Shown here one piece after another: positions 27,286 through 35,621 of a stretch of 64,000 bases of DNA. Every line of letters begins with the position of its first letter. The first letter of the stretch is position 1. The translations under genes and the position numbers were made by a program. The DNA is from Xanthobacter aminoxidans (GTDB lineage Bacteria; Pseudomonadota; Alphaproteobacteria; Rhizobiales; Xanthobacteraceae), in assembly GCF_023571765.1 (NCBI RefSeq), contig NZ_JAMJXC010000009.1, forward strand, positions 158,956 through 222,955, in the 5' to 3' direction. Under the pieces are notes generated by a model, which made no database searches, was not told the DNA's origin, and saw nothing but the letters and a program-made list of their open reading frames with translations.

Positions 27286-28096
27286 GGTGCCCCTCGGCGA
27301 AAAGCATGGTGTTGATCTTCTGGGACAGGGCCATGAAATCGCTGCCGCCCTGATGGTCGTGCCCGTATTGGTGGGCGTTCAGCTCCGCCTTCACCTGGCC
27401 GGGATGGGGCGAGAGCACGAGGATGCGCGAGCCGACCACGATCGCCTCCTCGATGGAGTGGGTGACGAACAGGACGGTGAAGCGGGTGTCGTCCCACAGC
27501 TGCAGTAGTTCGTCCTGCATCTGGCGGCGGGTCAGGGCGTCGAGGGCGGCGAAGGGCTCGTCCATCAGCAGGATGGCGGGCTCCATGGCCATGGCACGGG
27601 CGATGGCCACGCGCTGCTTCATGCCGCCTGACAGCATGTGCGGATAGGCATCGGCGAACTTGCCGAGCTTGACCTTCGTGATGCTGGCCATGGCCCGCGC
27701 ACGGGCTTCGGCGCGGGGAAAGCGGCGACTGACCAGGATGGGGAACATCACGTTCTCCAGCACGGTCTTCCAGGGCATCAGCTGGTCGAAGTCCTGGAAC
27801 ACCATCATGCGGTCGGGGCCGGCGCCGTCGATCATCTGGCCGTTCAGCCGCATGAAGCCCGCCACCGGTTTCAGGAAGCCGGCGACGCCTTTCAGCAGGG
27901 TGGACTTGCCACAGCCGGAGGGGCCGAGCAGCACGAAGCGGTCGGCGGGATAGACTTCGAAGCTCACGTCGCGGGTGGCCGTGACGAGTAGATCGCGGGT
28001 CTTGTACTGGAGCGTGACCCCGGAGACCTCCAGCAATGGCCTCGTTTGTGAAGGCGGATACGTCTGGTCTTTCGGATGCATGGCGGCAGCGTTCAT
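27278..28096 (-). CDS. NitT/TauT-type ABC ATPase
   Basis: 272 residues from Met at complement 28096, which has GAGGGG upstream; an in-frame Met 25 residues earlier is less likely. Walker A G-P-S-G-C-G-K-S-T at about 67-75, signature L-S-G-G-M-K-Q-R, Walker B I-L-L-M-D-E-P-F-A-A-L-D, switch His in V-T-H-S-I-E-E-A. First gene of the minus-strand operon ATPase-permease-hydrolase-binding protein-GntR. The 5' region carries AT-rich palindromes that probably bind the GntR protein. Confidence 0.92.
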   Translation of the reverse strand: MNAAAMHPKDQTYPPSQTRPLLEVSGVTLQYKTRDLLVTATRDVSFEVYPADRFVLLGPSGCGKSTLLKGVAGFLKPVAGFMRLNGQMIDGAGPDRMMVFQDFDQLMPWKTVLENVMFPILVSRRFPRAEARARAMASITKVKLGKFADAYPHMLSGGMKQRVAIARAMAMEPAILLMDEPFAALDALTRRQMQDELLQLWDDTRFTVLFVTHSIEEAIVVGSRILVLSPHPGQVKAELNAHQYGHDHQGGSDFMALSQKINTMLFAEGHHG

Positions 28097-28181
28097 CGGC
28101 CCCCTCGTTGTTCCGGCTCTGGTTTCGCCTTCGACAGTGTCCGAACGGGACGCCGGCGCGGCGAATTGCATTTGTGATATG

Positions 28182-28207
28182 TAGCGAAAGATAAAACGCT
28201 ATATAGC
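28182..28207. promoter_or_regulatory. Candidate promoter/operator for the ABC-hydrolase operon
   Basis: TAGCG (28182-28186) and CGCTA (28197-28201) form an inverted repeat around an A-rich 10-bp spacer; flanking bases extend the match to 8 of 10 per arm. Overlapping it is the perfect 10-bp palindrome GCTATATAGC (28198-28207). The block lies 85-110 nt upstream of the ATPase start in an AT-rich patch. Binding by the GntR regulator at 23408 is inferred. Confidence 0.45.
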
Positions 28208-28726
28208 ATACTGTCAAGCAAGCTGTAGCGGCGCCCGAATGGCGCGGAACGGCCGCGGTGCCGGCGGATGTTTCCATTCGCCCGGGGCGTTAGCTGGCGT
28301 GGAAGCGGCGTCGGCAAGCCATCCGTTCTCGGGGGCCGAGGTGCGCAGCCGGGCGGAATTCGGGCGCATGGGGATCACGTGGACTCCCGCGTCGCCGTGC
28401 CGGCAGAAGGCGGGCCATGTCCTCATTGTCGAGCGGCTTGATGGGGCTCGGCCTTGTCGCGGCCGTTGATCATCTCGGCGCAAGCAATGTCATAGCTGTC
28501 CCCGACGCTGCCGCCGGCGGGCGTGATGCCCGCCTTCGCAAGGCGCGGGGTGTCGGGGGGCTCAGCTGTTGCGAGCTGCGGTTGCCATGACGCACCGGAC
28601 CGCCGCGATGAAGCGGGGCGGTTCACACCGATGCATCCCGCCGACGATGGCGGGAAAAGCGGCGGGCTGGGACCAGCACTGATACCGCGCCGGCCACGCC
28701 GGCCGCTTGGTTGATCGCGGACCGGA
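28208..28726. other. 519-bp intergenic region without a convincing gene
   Basis: Between the AT-rich operator patch and the end of the acylase gene. Short open frames exist on both strands but none shows a ribosome site, a conserved motif or a credible composition. A GCCGGC-CAC-GCCGGC hairpin near 28690-28705 lies downstream of the minus-strand acylase stop and could help termination, though no T-run follows. I see nothing else. Confidence 0.35.
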
Positions 28727-29827
28727 CTACGCGTCCTTGAGGGCCCCGGTGGCATCCGCCGGAAGCCCGCTCAGCCGGCGCAGCGGGATGACCTTCGGGG
28801 CATCCACGCCCGCGAGCGCGTCTAGGTCGAGACGCGTGTAGTTCATGCCGGCGTAGTCGCGCACGAAGAACAGCCGCCGGCCGAGGTCCGAAAGGCTGGT
28901 CCAGCAGGTAAATTCCGTGGCGTAGGGGTGGGCCCCATCGTCCTTGAGGCCGGCCACCTCCATATGGCCGCCGCCGGAAGAATCGATCGAGATGCCACGC
29001 GGCCGATCGAAATTGTTCATCATGTGGGCGAGCGCGCAGACCGCCGCATCGGGCGTGTCGGCCTTCTCGGCGAACTGGGCATAATAGACCGCCCGCACGA
29101 AGCGCCCGACCGAGGTGCTCGACGAGGGGAGGCCGGCCGTGGCGATGCCGGAATCCGGCTGGCGCGCCTCGTAGCCGCCGAAGGTGGCGGCCGAGCGATC
29201 GACGTTGCTGAGGAAGGTGTAGTTGTCGAGATTGGTCAGGTGCCAGTCGAAGCGGGGCCCGTTCGTCATCACCCCGACGGGGTTGTCGTAGAGCTGCATC
29301 TCGCCCTTGTGGAACTCGATCACGAGCGAGGCGCCCGAAGCATCGTTCACCACATAATGGAAGGGCGAGACCGCCCCCTGCAGAATGGACAGGGCCTCCA
29401 GGACGACCGGCTGCGTGCCGAGCGCCGCCTTCACCTCCGCGACGCACGCGAACCGGCCCAGCACCCAGCTGCCGAGGTCGGAGGCGGCGAGAACGGCGCG
29501 CGTCATCTCCACCGCCTGCCCCCGGCCCGCGGCGGACGGGTAGGACAGCACGCTGAACGTGACGCCCTTGTCGTTCAACCCCTCGATGACCTTCAGGTCC
29601 GCGATGCCGAGCGGCGCCTCCGGCGTTGGCAACCGCCAGGGCATGGTGATGGCAAGAAAGGCGTGATCGAGCGTATAGGCGAGAGACGGATGGCCGGAGA
29701 CCTCCGAGCTCACCGAAAAGCCGGCCGGGAAATAGGCCAGCTCGTACGGCAGCTCGACGGTCAGCTCGAGCGTACGGCCGAGGTACTTCCGCCCGGCTGA
29801 GTCGCTGTAGACGAGCGCTGTGCACAT
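28727..29827 (-). CDS. Choloylglycine hydrolase / penicillin V acylase family amidase
   Basis: 366 residues if translation starts at M-C-T-A-L-V-Y (complement 29827), which makes Cys2 the N-terminal nucleophile after Met removal, as in bile salt hydrolases. The open frame extends upstream, but that part has no signal peptide. Family residues fit this numbering: Cys2, Arg18 (L-G-R-T-L-E), Glu21 where most members have Asp, Asn85 in E-G-L-N-D-K-G, the block N-P-V-G-V-M-T-N-G-P-x-F-D-W and Arg in G-R-F-V-R-A. Cleaves an amide bond in a conjugated acid (bile salt, penicillin V, N-acyl homoserine lactone or acyl amino acid). Separate unit 630 bp from the ABC operon on the same strand. Confidence 0.87.
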   Translation of the reverse strand: MCTALVYSDSAGRKYLGRTLELTVELPYELAYFPAGFSVSSEVSGHPSLAYTLDHAFLAITMPWRLPTPEAPLGIADLKVIEGLNDKGVTFSVLSYPSAAGRGQAVEMTRAVLAASDLGSWVLGRFACVAEVKAALGTQPVVLEALSILQGAVSPFHYVVNDASGASLVIEFHKGEMQLYDNPVGVMTNGPRFDWHLTNLDNYTFLSNVDRSAATFGGYEARQPDSGIATAGLPSSSTSVGRFVRAVYYAQFAEKADTPDAAVCALAHMMNNFDRPRGISIDSSGGGHMEVAGLKDDGAHPYATEFTCWTSLSDLGRRLFFVRDYAGMNYTRLDLDALAGVDAPKVIPLRRLSGLPADATGALKDA

Positions 29828-30098
29828 GCCGGCGTTTCCCCCGAAGCTGAAGCCTCGCACCGTGCGGGGCACGACATTTGGTGGCATATTTCGTGCCGCG
29901 CGCAAAGGCCGCGTACAACCGCGCTTCGCCGTCTTTGCTGTTTGATTTACCGTTAACCGTTTGTTAAGACTTGAAGATGGGACGACGCACGGGAATACCG
30001 CCTCGAGGCGACCTCCATCCCTGTGCGGGTTCAGTGGCGGAGGATCGTCCCGAGTGTCCCATCGATTGATCCGCGATATCGGCAGGGGCATCGGCGGC

Positions 30099-30362
30099 AT
30101 GAAAAGCCTCCCCGTCACCGTCGTCATGGCCATGGCGCTCGGCGGCTGCGTGCCGGCTGGCGCGCCGTCCATTCCCTTTTTCGGCGCCTACTTTCCGTCT
30201 TGGCTGCTGTGCGCCGTCATCGGAATCCTCGGGGCGCTGCTGGTGCGGGTGGTGCTGGTCCGCCTGGGCGTCGACGACGTCATTCCGGCGCGTCTGGCCG
30301 TCTATGTCTGCGTGGCGGCGGGCATCGGCTTCCTGGTCTCGATTGTCAGCTTCGGGCGGTAG
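30099..30362 (+). CDS. ytcA: YtcA-like small lipoprotein of efflux operon
   Basis: 87 residues from ATG 30099. Lipoprotein signal with lipobox L-G-G-C (Cys15), then two membrane segments (W-L-L-C-A-V-I-G-I-L-G-A-L-L-V and L-A-V-Y-V-C-V-A-A-G-I-G-F-L). The P-F-F-G-A-Y-F-P-S-W motif matches the YtcA family found ahead of mdtNOP in enterobacteria. Function is unknown; presumably an accessory of the pump. The stop is 3 nt before the GTG start of the membrane-fusion gene. The 271 bp upstream (29828-30098) hold its promoter and the divergent acylase leader. Confidence 0.75.
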   Translation: MKSLPVTVVMAMALGGCVPAGAPSIPFFGAYFPSWLLCAVIGILGALLVRVVLVRLGVDDVIPARLAVYVCVAAGIGFLVSIVSFGR

Positions 30363-30365
30363 GTT

Positions 30366-31415
30366 GTGGAAGAGTCGGAGCAGGCCCATCCCCGGCGCGC
30401 GGTCGGTGTCGTCGTCAGCCTCATCGCGGTGGCGGCTGCCGTGGTGTTCGGCTGGCGCTATGTCCGCAATGCCGAACTCAATCCCCTCTCCCAGGACGCG
30501 GTCGTCACCGCCGATACGGTCAACGTCGCGCCCGCCGTTCCGGGGCGCATCGCGCGGATCGAGGCGAAGGACAATGGCAGTGTAGGCAAGGATGCGCTCC
30601 TGTTCGCGCTCGATGCCACCTCCTACAAGCTGCAGGCCGAGCAGGCTGCCGCGGACCTCAGGATCGCCGAGGCGGCGCTGGCGGACCGGGAGCGTGCCGT
30701 GTCGGCCGCGCGCTCAAACGCCGTGATCGCGCAGGAGCAGGTGGCGCGCGCCCGCTCCAACCTGGACCTCGCCAGCCAGACTCTCTCGCGGCTGGAGGCG
30801 CTCAGGCCCAAGGGCTATGTGAGCGCCCAGCAGGTGGACGATGCCGCCACCGCCAAGCGAGACGCCGAAATCTCCCTCCGGCAGGCCCTGCACCAGCAGG
30901 CGGCGGCCGACGCCCTGGTGAGTGACGCGGCAGCCGCCGCGGCCCTGGTGGACGCGCGACGGGCGGCGCTGGGGCTGGCGCAGAGGGCGCTCGCCGATAC
31001 CGAGGTCCGCGCACCGTTCGACGGCAAGGTGGTGGGCCTCGCCGTATCGCCGGGCGAGTTCGTCATCTCCGGCCAGTCGATCTTCACCCTCATCAACACC
31101 GGGGCATGGTACGTCTCCGCCGCCTTCCTCGAGACCGAGCTGCCACGGATCGCCCCCGGCGATTGCGCCACCGTCTATGCGCTGGCGGACCGCGACCGGC
31201 CCATCAGCGGCCGGGTGGAGGGGATTGGCTGGGGCGTCGCGTCGGAGGAGCTCATCAAGCTGCCGCGGACGATGCCCATCGTGCCGAAGTCGCTGGACTG
31301 GGTGCGTGTCGCCCAGCGTTTCCCGGTGCGCATCCGCCTCATTGATCCGCCCGAAGGCCTCATGCGCATCGGAGCCTCCGCCACAGCGACGGTGCATCAT
31401 GGCAGCCGCTGCTGA
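30366..31415 (+). CDS. mdtN: MdtN-like membrane fusion protein
   Basis: 349 residues from a GTG start (GTGGAAGAG) directly after the YtcA stop. N-terminal membrane anchor at about 13-33 (V-G-V-V-V-S-L-I-A-V-A-A-A-V-V-F), then biotinyl-lipoyl segment (V-A-P-A-V-P-G-R-I-A-R-I), Ala/Gln-rich coiled coil at about 85-200, and beta-barrel V-R-A-P-F-D-G-K-V-V-G-L. HlyD/EmrA family; bridges the inner-membrane FUSC-type protein to the outer-membrane factor. Overlaps the next gene by 17 nt. Confidence 0.87.
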   Translation: MEESEQAHPRRAVGVVVSLIAVAAAVVFGWRYVRNAELNPLSQDAVVTADTVNVAPAVPGRIARIEAKDNGSVGKDALLFALDATSYKLQAEQAAADLRIAEAALADRERAVSAARSNAVIAQEQVARARSNLDLASQTLSRLEALRPKGYVSAQQVDDAATAKRDAEISLRQALHQQAAADALVSDAAAAAALVDARRAALGLAQRALADTEVRAPFDGKVVGLAVSPGEFVISGQSIFTLINTGAWYVSAAFLETELPRIAPGDCATVYALADRDRPISGRVEGIGWGVASEELIKLPRTMPIVPKSLDWVRVAQRFPVRIRLIDPPEGLMRIGASATATVHHGSRC

Positions 31416-33312
31416 CCGGCCGTGGCCGGCCATGGCGCGCCAGGCGTGGCGCGATCTGCTGCCCTTTCCGGGCCGCTTCGGACTGGCATGGCGCGTGGCG
31501 CTGCTGTGCGCGCTCGTGGCTGCAGTGGCGATGCTCTACAAGGTGCCGGAAGCCGCCATCGGCTGCTATCTCGTGATCTTCATCGCGCGGCCCGACGGAG
31601 CGGAGTGCGTTGGGCAGGGCATCGGCCTCATCCTTCTCGCTGGCGTTGTCGTGCTCGCCATGGCCCCCCTGATCGCGGCGACGGCTGACAATCCGATGCT
31701 GCGCATCGCGATCCTGGCGCTCTTCTCCTTCGTCTTCGTGTTCCTCGGCGCAGCCTCGCAGCTGGGGGAGATCGGCTCCATCATCGGCCTCGTCATCGCC
31801 TTCGTGCTGACCCTCGTGGACCAGCTTCCGGCGGGCGAGATCGCGACGCGCGGCCTGCTCTATGCCTGGCAGATGGCAGCCATGCCGATGGCGCTGATGA
31901 TCGTCTTCAACATCGTGCTCGGCACCCCACCCCACCGCCTGCTGCGCCGGACGGTGGCCGAACGCCTGGCGGCGGCCGCCGATGCCCTGGCGCTGTCGCC
32001 GGCCGCCGCACCGGGACGGCTCGCGGCGCCCCTCGCCGAAGGCATAAGCGCCGACGGCCAGAAAGTGATGCTGGCCCGCCTGTTCCACACCGCTCCCTCC
32101 GCCGAGGTGACGTGGTTGTCGGGGGCCGCGCGCACCAGCTACCAGCTGCTGCTCGCCGTCGCCGCCCTGCCGGCCGGGATGGCGGAAGGGACGCGCGCCC
32201 AGCTCGCCGATTACTGCCGCAAGGCCGCCGGGCACGTCAGCGCGGGCCGGCGACCCGAGGCGCCGCAGACGGATGCCGCGCCCGAGAGCGAGACCCCGGT
32301 AGACCCGACGCCGGTGTCCACCGCCCAAGCCGCCGTGACGGCGGCGTTCGCCGGCCTCGCCCGGGCGGACGGCGGCACCCGTGCGGTGGCACCCAAGCCC
32401 CCCTTCCTCGCGGTCGACGCCTTCACCAATCCCGACTACCAGCGCTATGCCCTGAAGACGACGGCGGCGGCGATCGTCTGCTACCTGACCTATTCGCTGA
32501 TCGGCTGGCAGGGCATCCACACCGCGATGATCACCTGCTACGTGGCGGCCCTCGGAACGACGGCGGAGACCGTCCACAAGCTGGCGCTGCGCATCTCCGG
32601 ATGCCTCCTCGGCGCTGGGCTGGGCTTCTTCTCCATCCTGTTCGTCATCCCCCACCTGGAATCGGTGGGTGGGCTGATGGTGCTGGTTTTCCTCGGCATC
32701 CTCCCGGCGGCCTGGATCTCGTCGGGCAGCGAGCGCATCTCATACGCCGGCGTGCAGGTCGGGCTCGCCTTCCTGCTGACCATCCTCAACGGGTTCGCAC
32801 CGAGCCTCGACATGTCGGCGGGGCGGGATCGCATCGTCGGCATCCTGCTCGGCAATCTCGTGGTCTATCTCATCTTCACCGGCATCTGGCCGAAGAGCGC
32901 CGTCCTCAACGTCCGGGCTCGGCTGTCGCGGGCTCTCGACGCGCTCGCGCGGCTCGCGGCGCGGGAGCCTGCGGAGCGCGCTCTAGCGGTGGACGACGCG
33001 TCTCTCGTGGAGACCGAGGCGGAGAAGGCGCGGCAGCAACTGCTGCTGCTGCCGTTCGAGCCGGCGTGGCAGCGCCCGGCGCGGGTAAGGATCGCGCGTC
33101 TCGACGCACTGATCGCGGACGTGCGCGCGGCGCTGCCGGTTCTCCTCTTCGCCGGAGCGTCCTCGCCGGAGATCTCGGCGCACTTCGCCCGCGCCGCGGA
33201 AGAGGTCGCCCGGGGCAGCGGCGGGGACCTGCCCGACATGAGCGAGGCAGACGGCGATCCCGGCATGCTCGCGGCGCTCGTGCGTCGCATCGAACGGCTG
33301 GCGGCAGGGTGA
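31399..33312 (+). CDS. mdtO: MdtO-like FUSC-family inner-membrane efflux protein
   Basis: 637 residues from ATG 31399. Two blocks of membrane helices (about 25-185 and 345-500) separated and followed by soluble regions, the layout of the FUSC / aromatic acid exporter family. The second block starts Y-A-L-K-T-T-A-A-A-I-V-C-Y-L and includes G-W-Q-G-I-H-T-A-M-I-T-C. E. coli MdtO is the equivalent member of an mdtNOP operon reported to affect resistance to some toxic compounds; the substrate here is unknown. Confidence 0.87.
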   Translation: MAAAADRPWPAMARQAWRDLLPFPGRFGLAWRVALLCALVAAVAMLYKVPEAAIGCYLVIFIARPDGAECVGQGIGLILLAGVVVLAMAPLIAATADNPMLRIAILALFSFVFVFLGAASQLGEIGSIIGLVIAFVLTLVDQLPAGEIATRGLLYAWQMAAMPMALMIVFNIVLGTPPHRLLRRTVAERLAAAADALALSPAAAPGRLAAPLAEGISADGQKVMLARLFHTAPSAEVTWLSGAARTSYQLLLAVAALPAGMAEGTRAQLADYCRKAAGHVSAGRRPEAPQTDAAPESETPVDPTPVSTAQAAVTAAFAGLARADGGTRAVAPKPPFLAVDAFTNPDYQRYALKTTAAAIVCYLTYSLIGWQGIHTAMITCYVAALGTTAETVHKLALRISGCLLGAGLGFFSILFVIPHLESVGGLMVLVFLGILPAAWISSGSERISYAGVQVGLAFLLTILNGFAPSLDMSAGRDRIVGILLGNLVVYLIFTGIWPKSAVLNVRARLSRALDALARLAAREPAERALAVDDASLVETEAEKARQQLLLLPFEPAWQRPARVRIARLDALIADVRAALPVLLFAGASSPEISAHFARAAEEVARGSGGDLPDMSEADGDPGMLAALVRRIERLAAG

Positions 33313-33316
33313 CGGA

Positions 33317-34915
33317 ATGATGCGTCAGCCACCTCGCCCACAGCCAACGGCCCTCAAGGATATCGCGCGCCACGCGCTCCTGATGCTGGCGTGCATGCTG
33401 CTGGCGGCCTGCGCCCTCAACGCGCTCGACAGCGCGCCGGCCGATCCCTCGCAGCCCTGGACACCCAGGCAGGCCGAGGCGCCGGCTTCCGCGCCCGCGG
33501 CGGACGATAGGGCCGCGGCCACGGGCACGGGAGCGACTTCGGCATCCACAACACCGGCGCCGAATTTCGCCGTGCCCCCCGAGCCCGCCGCAGCGCTGCT
33601 GAAGCCGACGCCCGACATCTCCCCGGGCAGGACCTACGGCCTCGCCGAGCTGATCGATCTCGCCCAGAGCCAGAACGCCGCCACCCGCATCGCCTGGCAG
33701 CAGGCCCGGCAGGCGGCGCTGGCGGCGGGCATGGTGGAGGCGACCTATGTGCCGCTCATCACCGCCAACGTGATCGGCGGCTACCAGAGCTTCACCAATC
33801 CGCTGCCCCTCACCATAGGTAATGTCAATCAGGTGCAGAGCTCGGTTTCCGGGCTTTCGCCGCAGGTGGCGCTGCAGTGGCTCGTCTTCGACTTCGGCCA
33901 GCGCAGCGCGCTGCACCAGACGGCGAAGGAAAATTCCAACGCCGCCAACGTGCTGTTCAACGGCGTCCATCAGAAGATCATCTACGATGTCACGCGCAGC
34001 TATTTCCTTTACGGCGCCGCGCGCAGCCGGGTCGACGCCGCCACCCAGACCCTCGCCAACAGCCGCGACATTCTCGATGCGGCGGAGGCTCGGCTGAAGA
34101 ATGGCATCGGGAACACGGTGGAGGTGGCGCAGGCGCGCCAGCAGATGGCGCAGTCGCGCTTTGCCCTCGTGCAGGCCGAGGGTGGCGAGCGGGATGCCTA
34201 TCAGGTGCTGCTCGGTGCCGTGGGGGTGAGCCCGGTCACGCAGATCCGGGTGCGGCCGGCGACTGGGCGCAGCCTGCCCGAGAGCATCGGGACACCGACG
34301 GAGAAGATGATCGAGGCCGCCCTTGCCCGCCGGCCGGACGTGCTCGCTTCCTTCTCGGCGATGAAGGCGAGCCAGTCGGGCATCGCCGCGGCGCAGGCGG
34401 AATTCCTGCCCAAGGTTTATCTCAGCGCCGTGGCCGCCACCGGCAATACCAGCCTCTCGGCGTCCGGACTGCCGAACATCGGGCAGATCTCCTCGGCGTC
34501 GGGCGTGATGGTCGGGGCGACCGTGCCCATCTTCGACGGCGGGCTCAGGGCGGCGCAGGTGCAGAATGCGCAGTCCCTCGCCGCGGCGACCGAAGCGGGC
34601 TTCGAGAAGGTGCGGGACACGGCCGCCCGCGAGATTGTCGCCAGCGCCAATACGCTGCGCTCGGCGCTCGCCTCCTACCGCGCGGCAAGCGCCCTCGCGG
34701 ACGCCGCAGCCGTCACCTACGACGCGGCGCTCTCCGCCTACAAGGCGGGGGTGGGCAACATATCGGTGGCCACGGCTGCGGACAGCGGTCTTCTCGTTGC
34801 CCGCCAGGCCCGCTCGGATGCCCACGCCGCCTCTCTGGCCGCGGCGGCCAACCTCGCCTTCGTCCTCGGCGCCATGACCTCGCGCGATGTTCCCATGGGA
34901 TTGGTGGCGCGGTAA
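33317..34915 (+). CDS. mdtP: MdtP-like outer-membrane efflux lipoprotein
   Basis: 532 residues, ATG-ATG at 33317. Lipobox L-A-A-C with Cys near residue 33 after a hydrophobic L-L-M-L-A-C-M-L-L core, then a 60-residue Ala/Pro-rich linker. Two OMF/TolC repeats follow, with L-A-E-L-I-D-L-A-Q-S-Q-N near residue 112 and R-R-P-D-V-L in the second repeat. It would form the trimeric outer-membrane channel of the pump. Last gene of the ytcA-mdtNOP unit; a hairpin lies between it and the convergent Lrp gene. Confidence 0.88.
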   Translation: MMRQPPRPQPTALKDIARHALLMLACMLLAACALNALDSAPADPSQPWTPRQAEAPASAPAADDRAAATGTGATSASTTPAPNFAVPPEPAAALLKPTPDISPGRTYGLAELIDLAQSQNAATRIAWQQARQAALAAGMVEATYVPLITANVIGGYQSFTNPLPLTIGNVNQVQSSVSGLSPQVALQWLVFDFGQRSALHQTAKENSNAANVLFNGVHQKIIYDVTRSYFLYGAARSRVDAATQTLANSRDILDAAEARLKNGIGNTVEVAQARQQMAQSRFALVQAEGGERDAYQVLLGAVGVSPVTQIRVRPATGRSLPESIGTPTEKMIEAALARRPDVLASFSAMKASQSGIAAAQAEFLPKVYLSAVAATGNTSLSASGLPNIGQISSASGVMVGATVPIFDGGLRAAQVQNAQSLAAATEAGFEKVRDTAAREIVASANTLRSALASYRAASALADAAAVTYDAALSAYKAGVGNISVATAADSGLLVARQARSDAHAASLAAAANLAFVLGAMTSRDVPMGLVAR

Positions 34916-34955
34916 CACCGCTCTGCCCCGATTGCGCCGTGAGATCCGGCCCGGA

Positions 34956-34983
34956 CGAGCGGCGACATGCGCGCCTCCGCTCG
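34956..34983. terminator. Hairpin between convergent genes
   Basis: CGAGCGG (34956-34962) pairs with CCGCTCG (34977-34983) across a 14-nt loop, in the 101-bp gap between the convergent outer-membrane factor and Lrp genes. No T-run follows on either strand, so it is only a weak bidirectional terminator candidate. Confidence 0.3.
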
Positions 34984-35016
34984 CCACACCTGAGCGCGCG
35001 CGTTGCAGGGGCGTTC

Positions 35017-35493
35017 TCAGGCGGTTCCGCTGCGCCGTGGACGAGCGCGGGTGGCCAGCACGTTGCGGATGGCGAAGCTGGAATGGATGCGCAGCACGCC
35101 CGGCAGCGTGGAGAGAATATCCGTATGCACCCGCTCGAAATCGCCGGCGGTCTCCACTTCGACCCGCAGGCGATAATCGGCGCCCCCGGTCATCAGGTAA
35201 CACTCCCGGATCTCCGGATATTTGCGCACGGCGCTCTCGAACCGGCGCAGGAAGTCTTCCGTCTGCCGTTCGAGGGTAATGTCCACCATCACCGACATGC
35301 CGGCGTCCGGAGAGGTGCGGTCAACGATGGCCGTGTAGCCCTTGATGGCGCCACTGGTTTCCAGAAGGCGGATGCGCCGCAGGCAGGAGGACGGCGAGAG
35401 GCCGACCTCCGCCGCAAGGTCCGTGGTGCTGATGCGCGCGTTCAGCAGCAGCTGGCGGATGATGGCATGGTCGATGGCGTCCAGACTGCGCAT
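35017..35493 (-). CDS. Lrp/AsnC family regulator of alanine catabolism (DadR-like)
   Basis: 158 residues. N-terminal helix-turn-helix: L-D-A-I-D-H-A-I-I-R-Q-L-L-L-N-A-R then T-D-L-A-A-E-V-G-L-S-P-S-S-C-L-R-R-I. C-terminal RAM ligand domain with G-A-D-Y-R-L-R-V-E-V near residue 107. Divergent from alanine racemase and D-amino acid dehydrogenase genes, the standard arrangement in which an Lrp-type activator senses alanine and induces dadX-dadA. Regulation is inferred from family and layout. Confidence 0.9.
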   Translation of the reverse strand: MRSLDAIDHAIIRQLLLNARISTTDLAAEVGLSPSSCLRRIRLLETSGAIKGYTAIVDRTSPDAGMSVMVDITLERQTEDFLRRFESAVRKYPEIRECYLMTGGADYRLRVEVETAGDFERVHTDILSTLPGVLRIHSSFAIRNVLATRARPRRSGTA

Positions 35494-35523
35494 GCGTGAT
35501 TCTTCGAGTTCATGCCAAAATGT

Positions 35524-35546
35524 TGCGTTGATACGATCATATCGCA
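35524..35546. promoter_or_regulatory. Candidate Lrp-type binding site
   Basis: TGCG (35524-35527) and CGCA (35543-35546) flank an AT-rich centre that itself contains CGAT-CAT-ATCG (35534-35544). It lies 31 bp from the start of the Lrp-family gene and 76 bp before the racemase start. Symmetric arms around an AT-rich core suit an Lrp/AsnC protein; assignment is inference. Confidence 0.35.
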
Positions 35547-35621
35547 GCTATCGCGCACATAAAGCCCGGATTGTGCGCAGTCCTTGCGCTAGCCTTGTTG
35601 TCGGTCGCAAGAGGGCGGACG

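Noticed and set aside
28214..28483. Short open frames in the 519-bp intergenic region
   Set aside because: No ribosome site, no family, poor composition on both strands.
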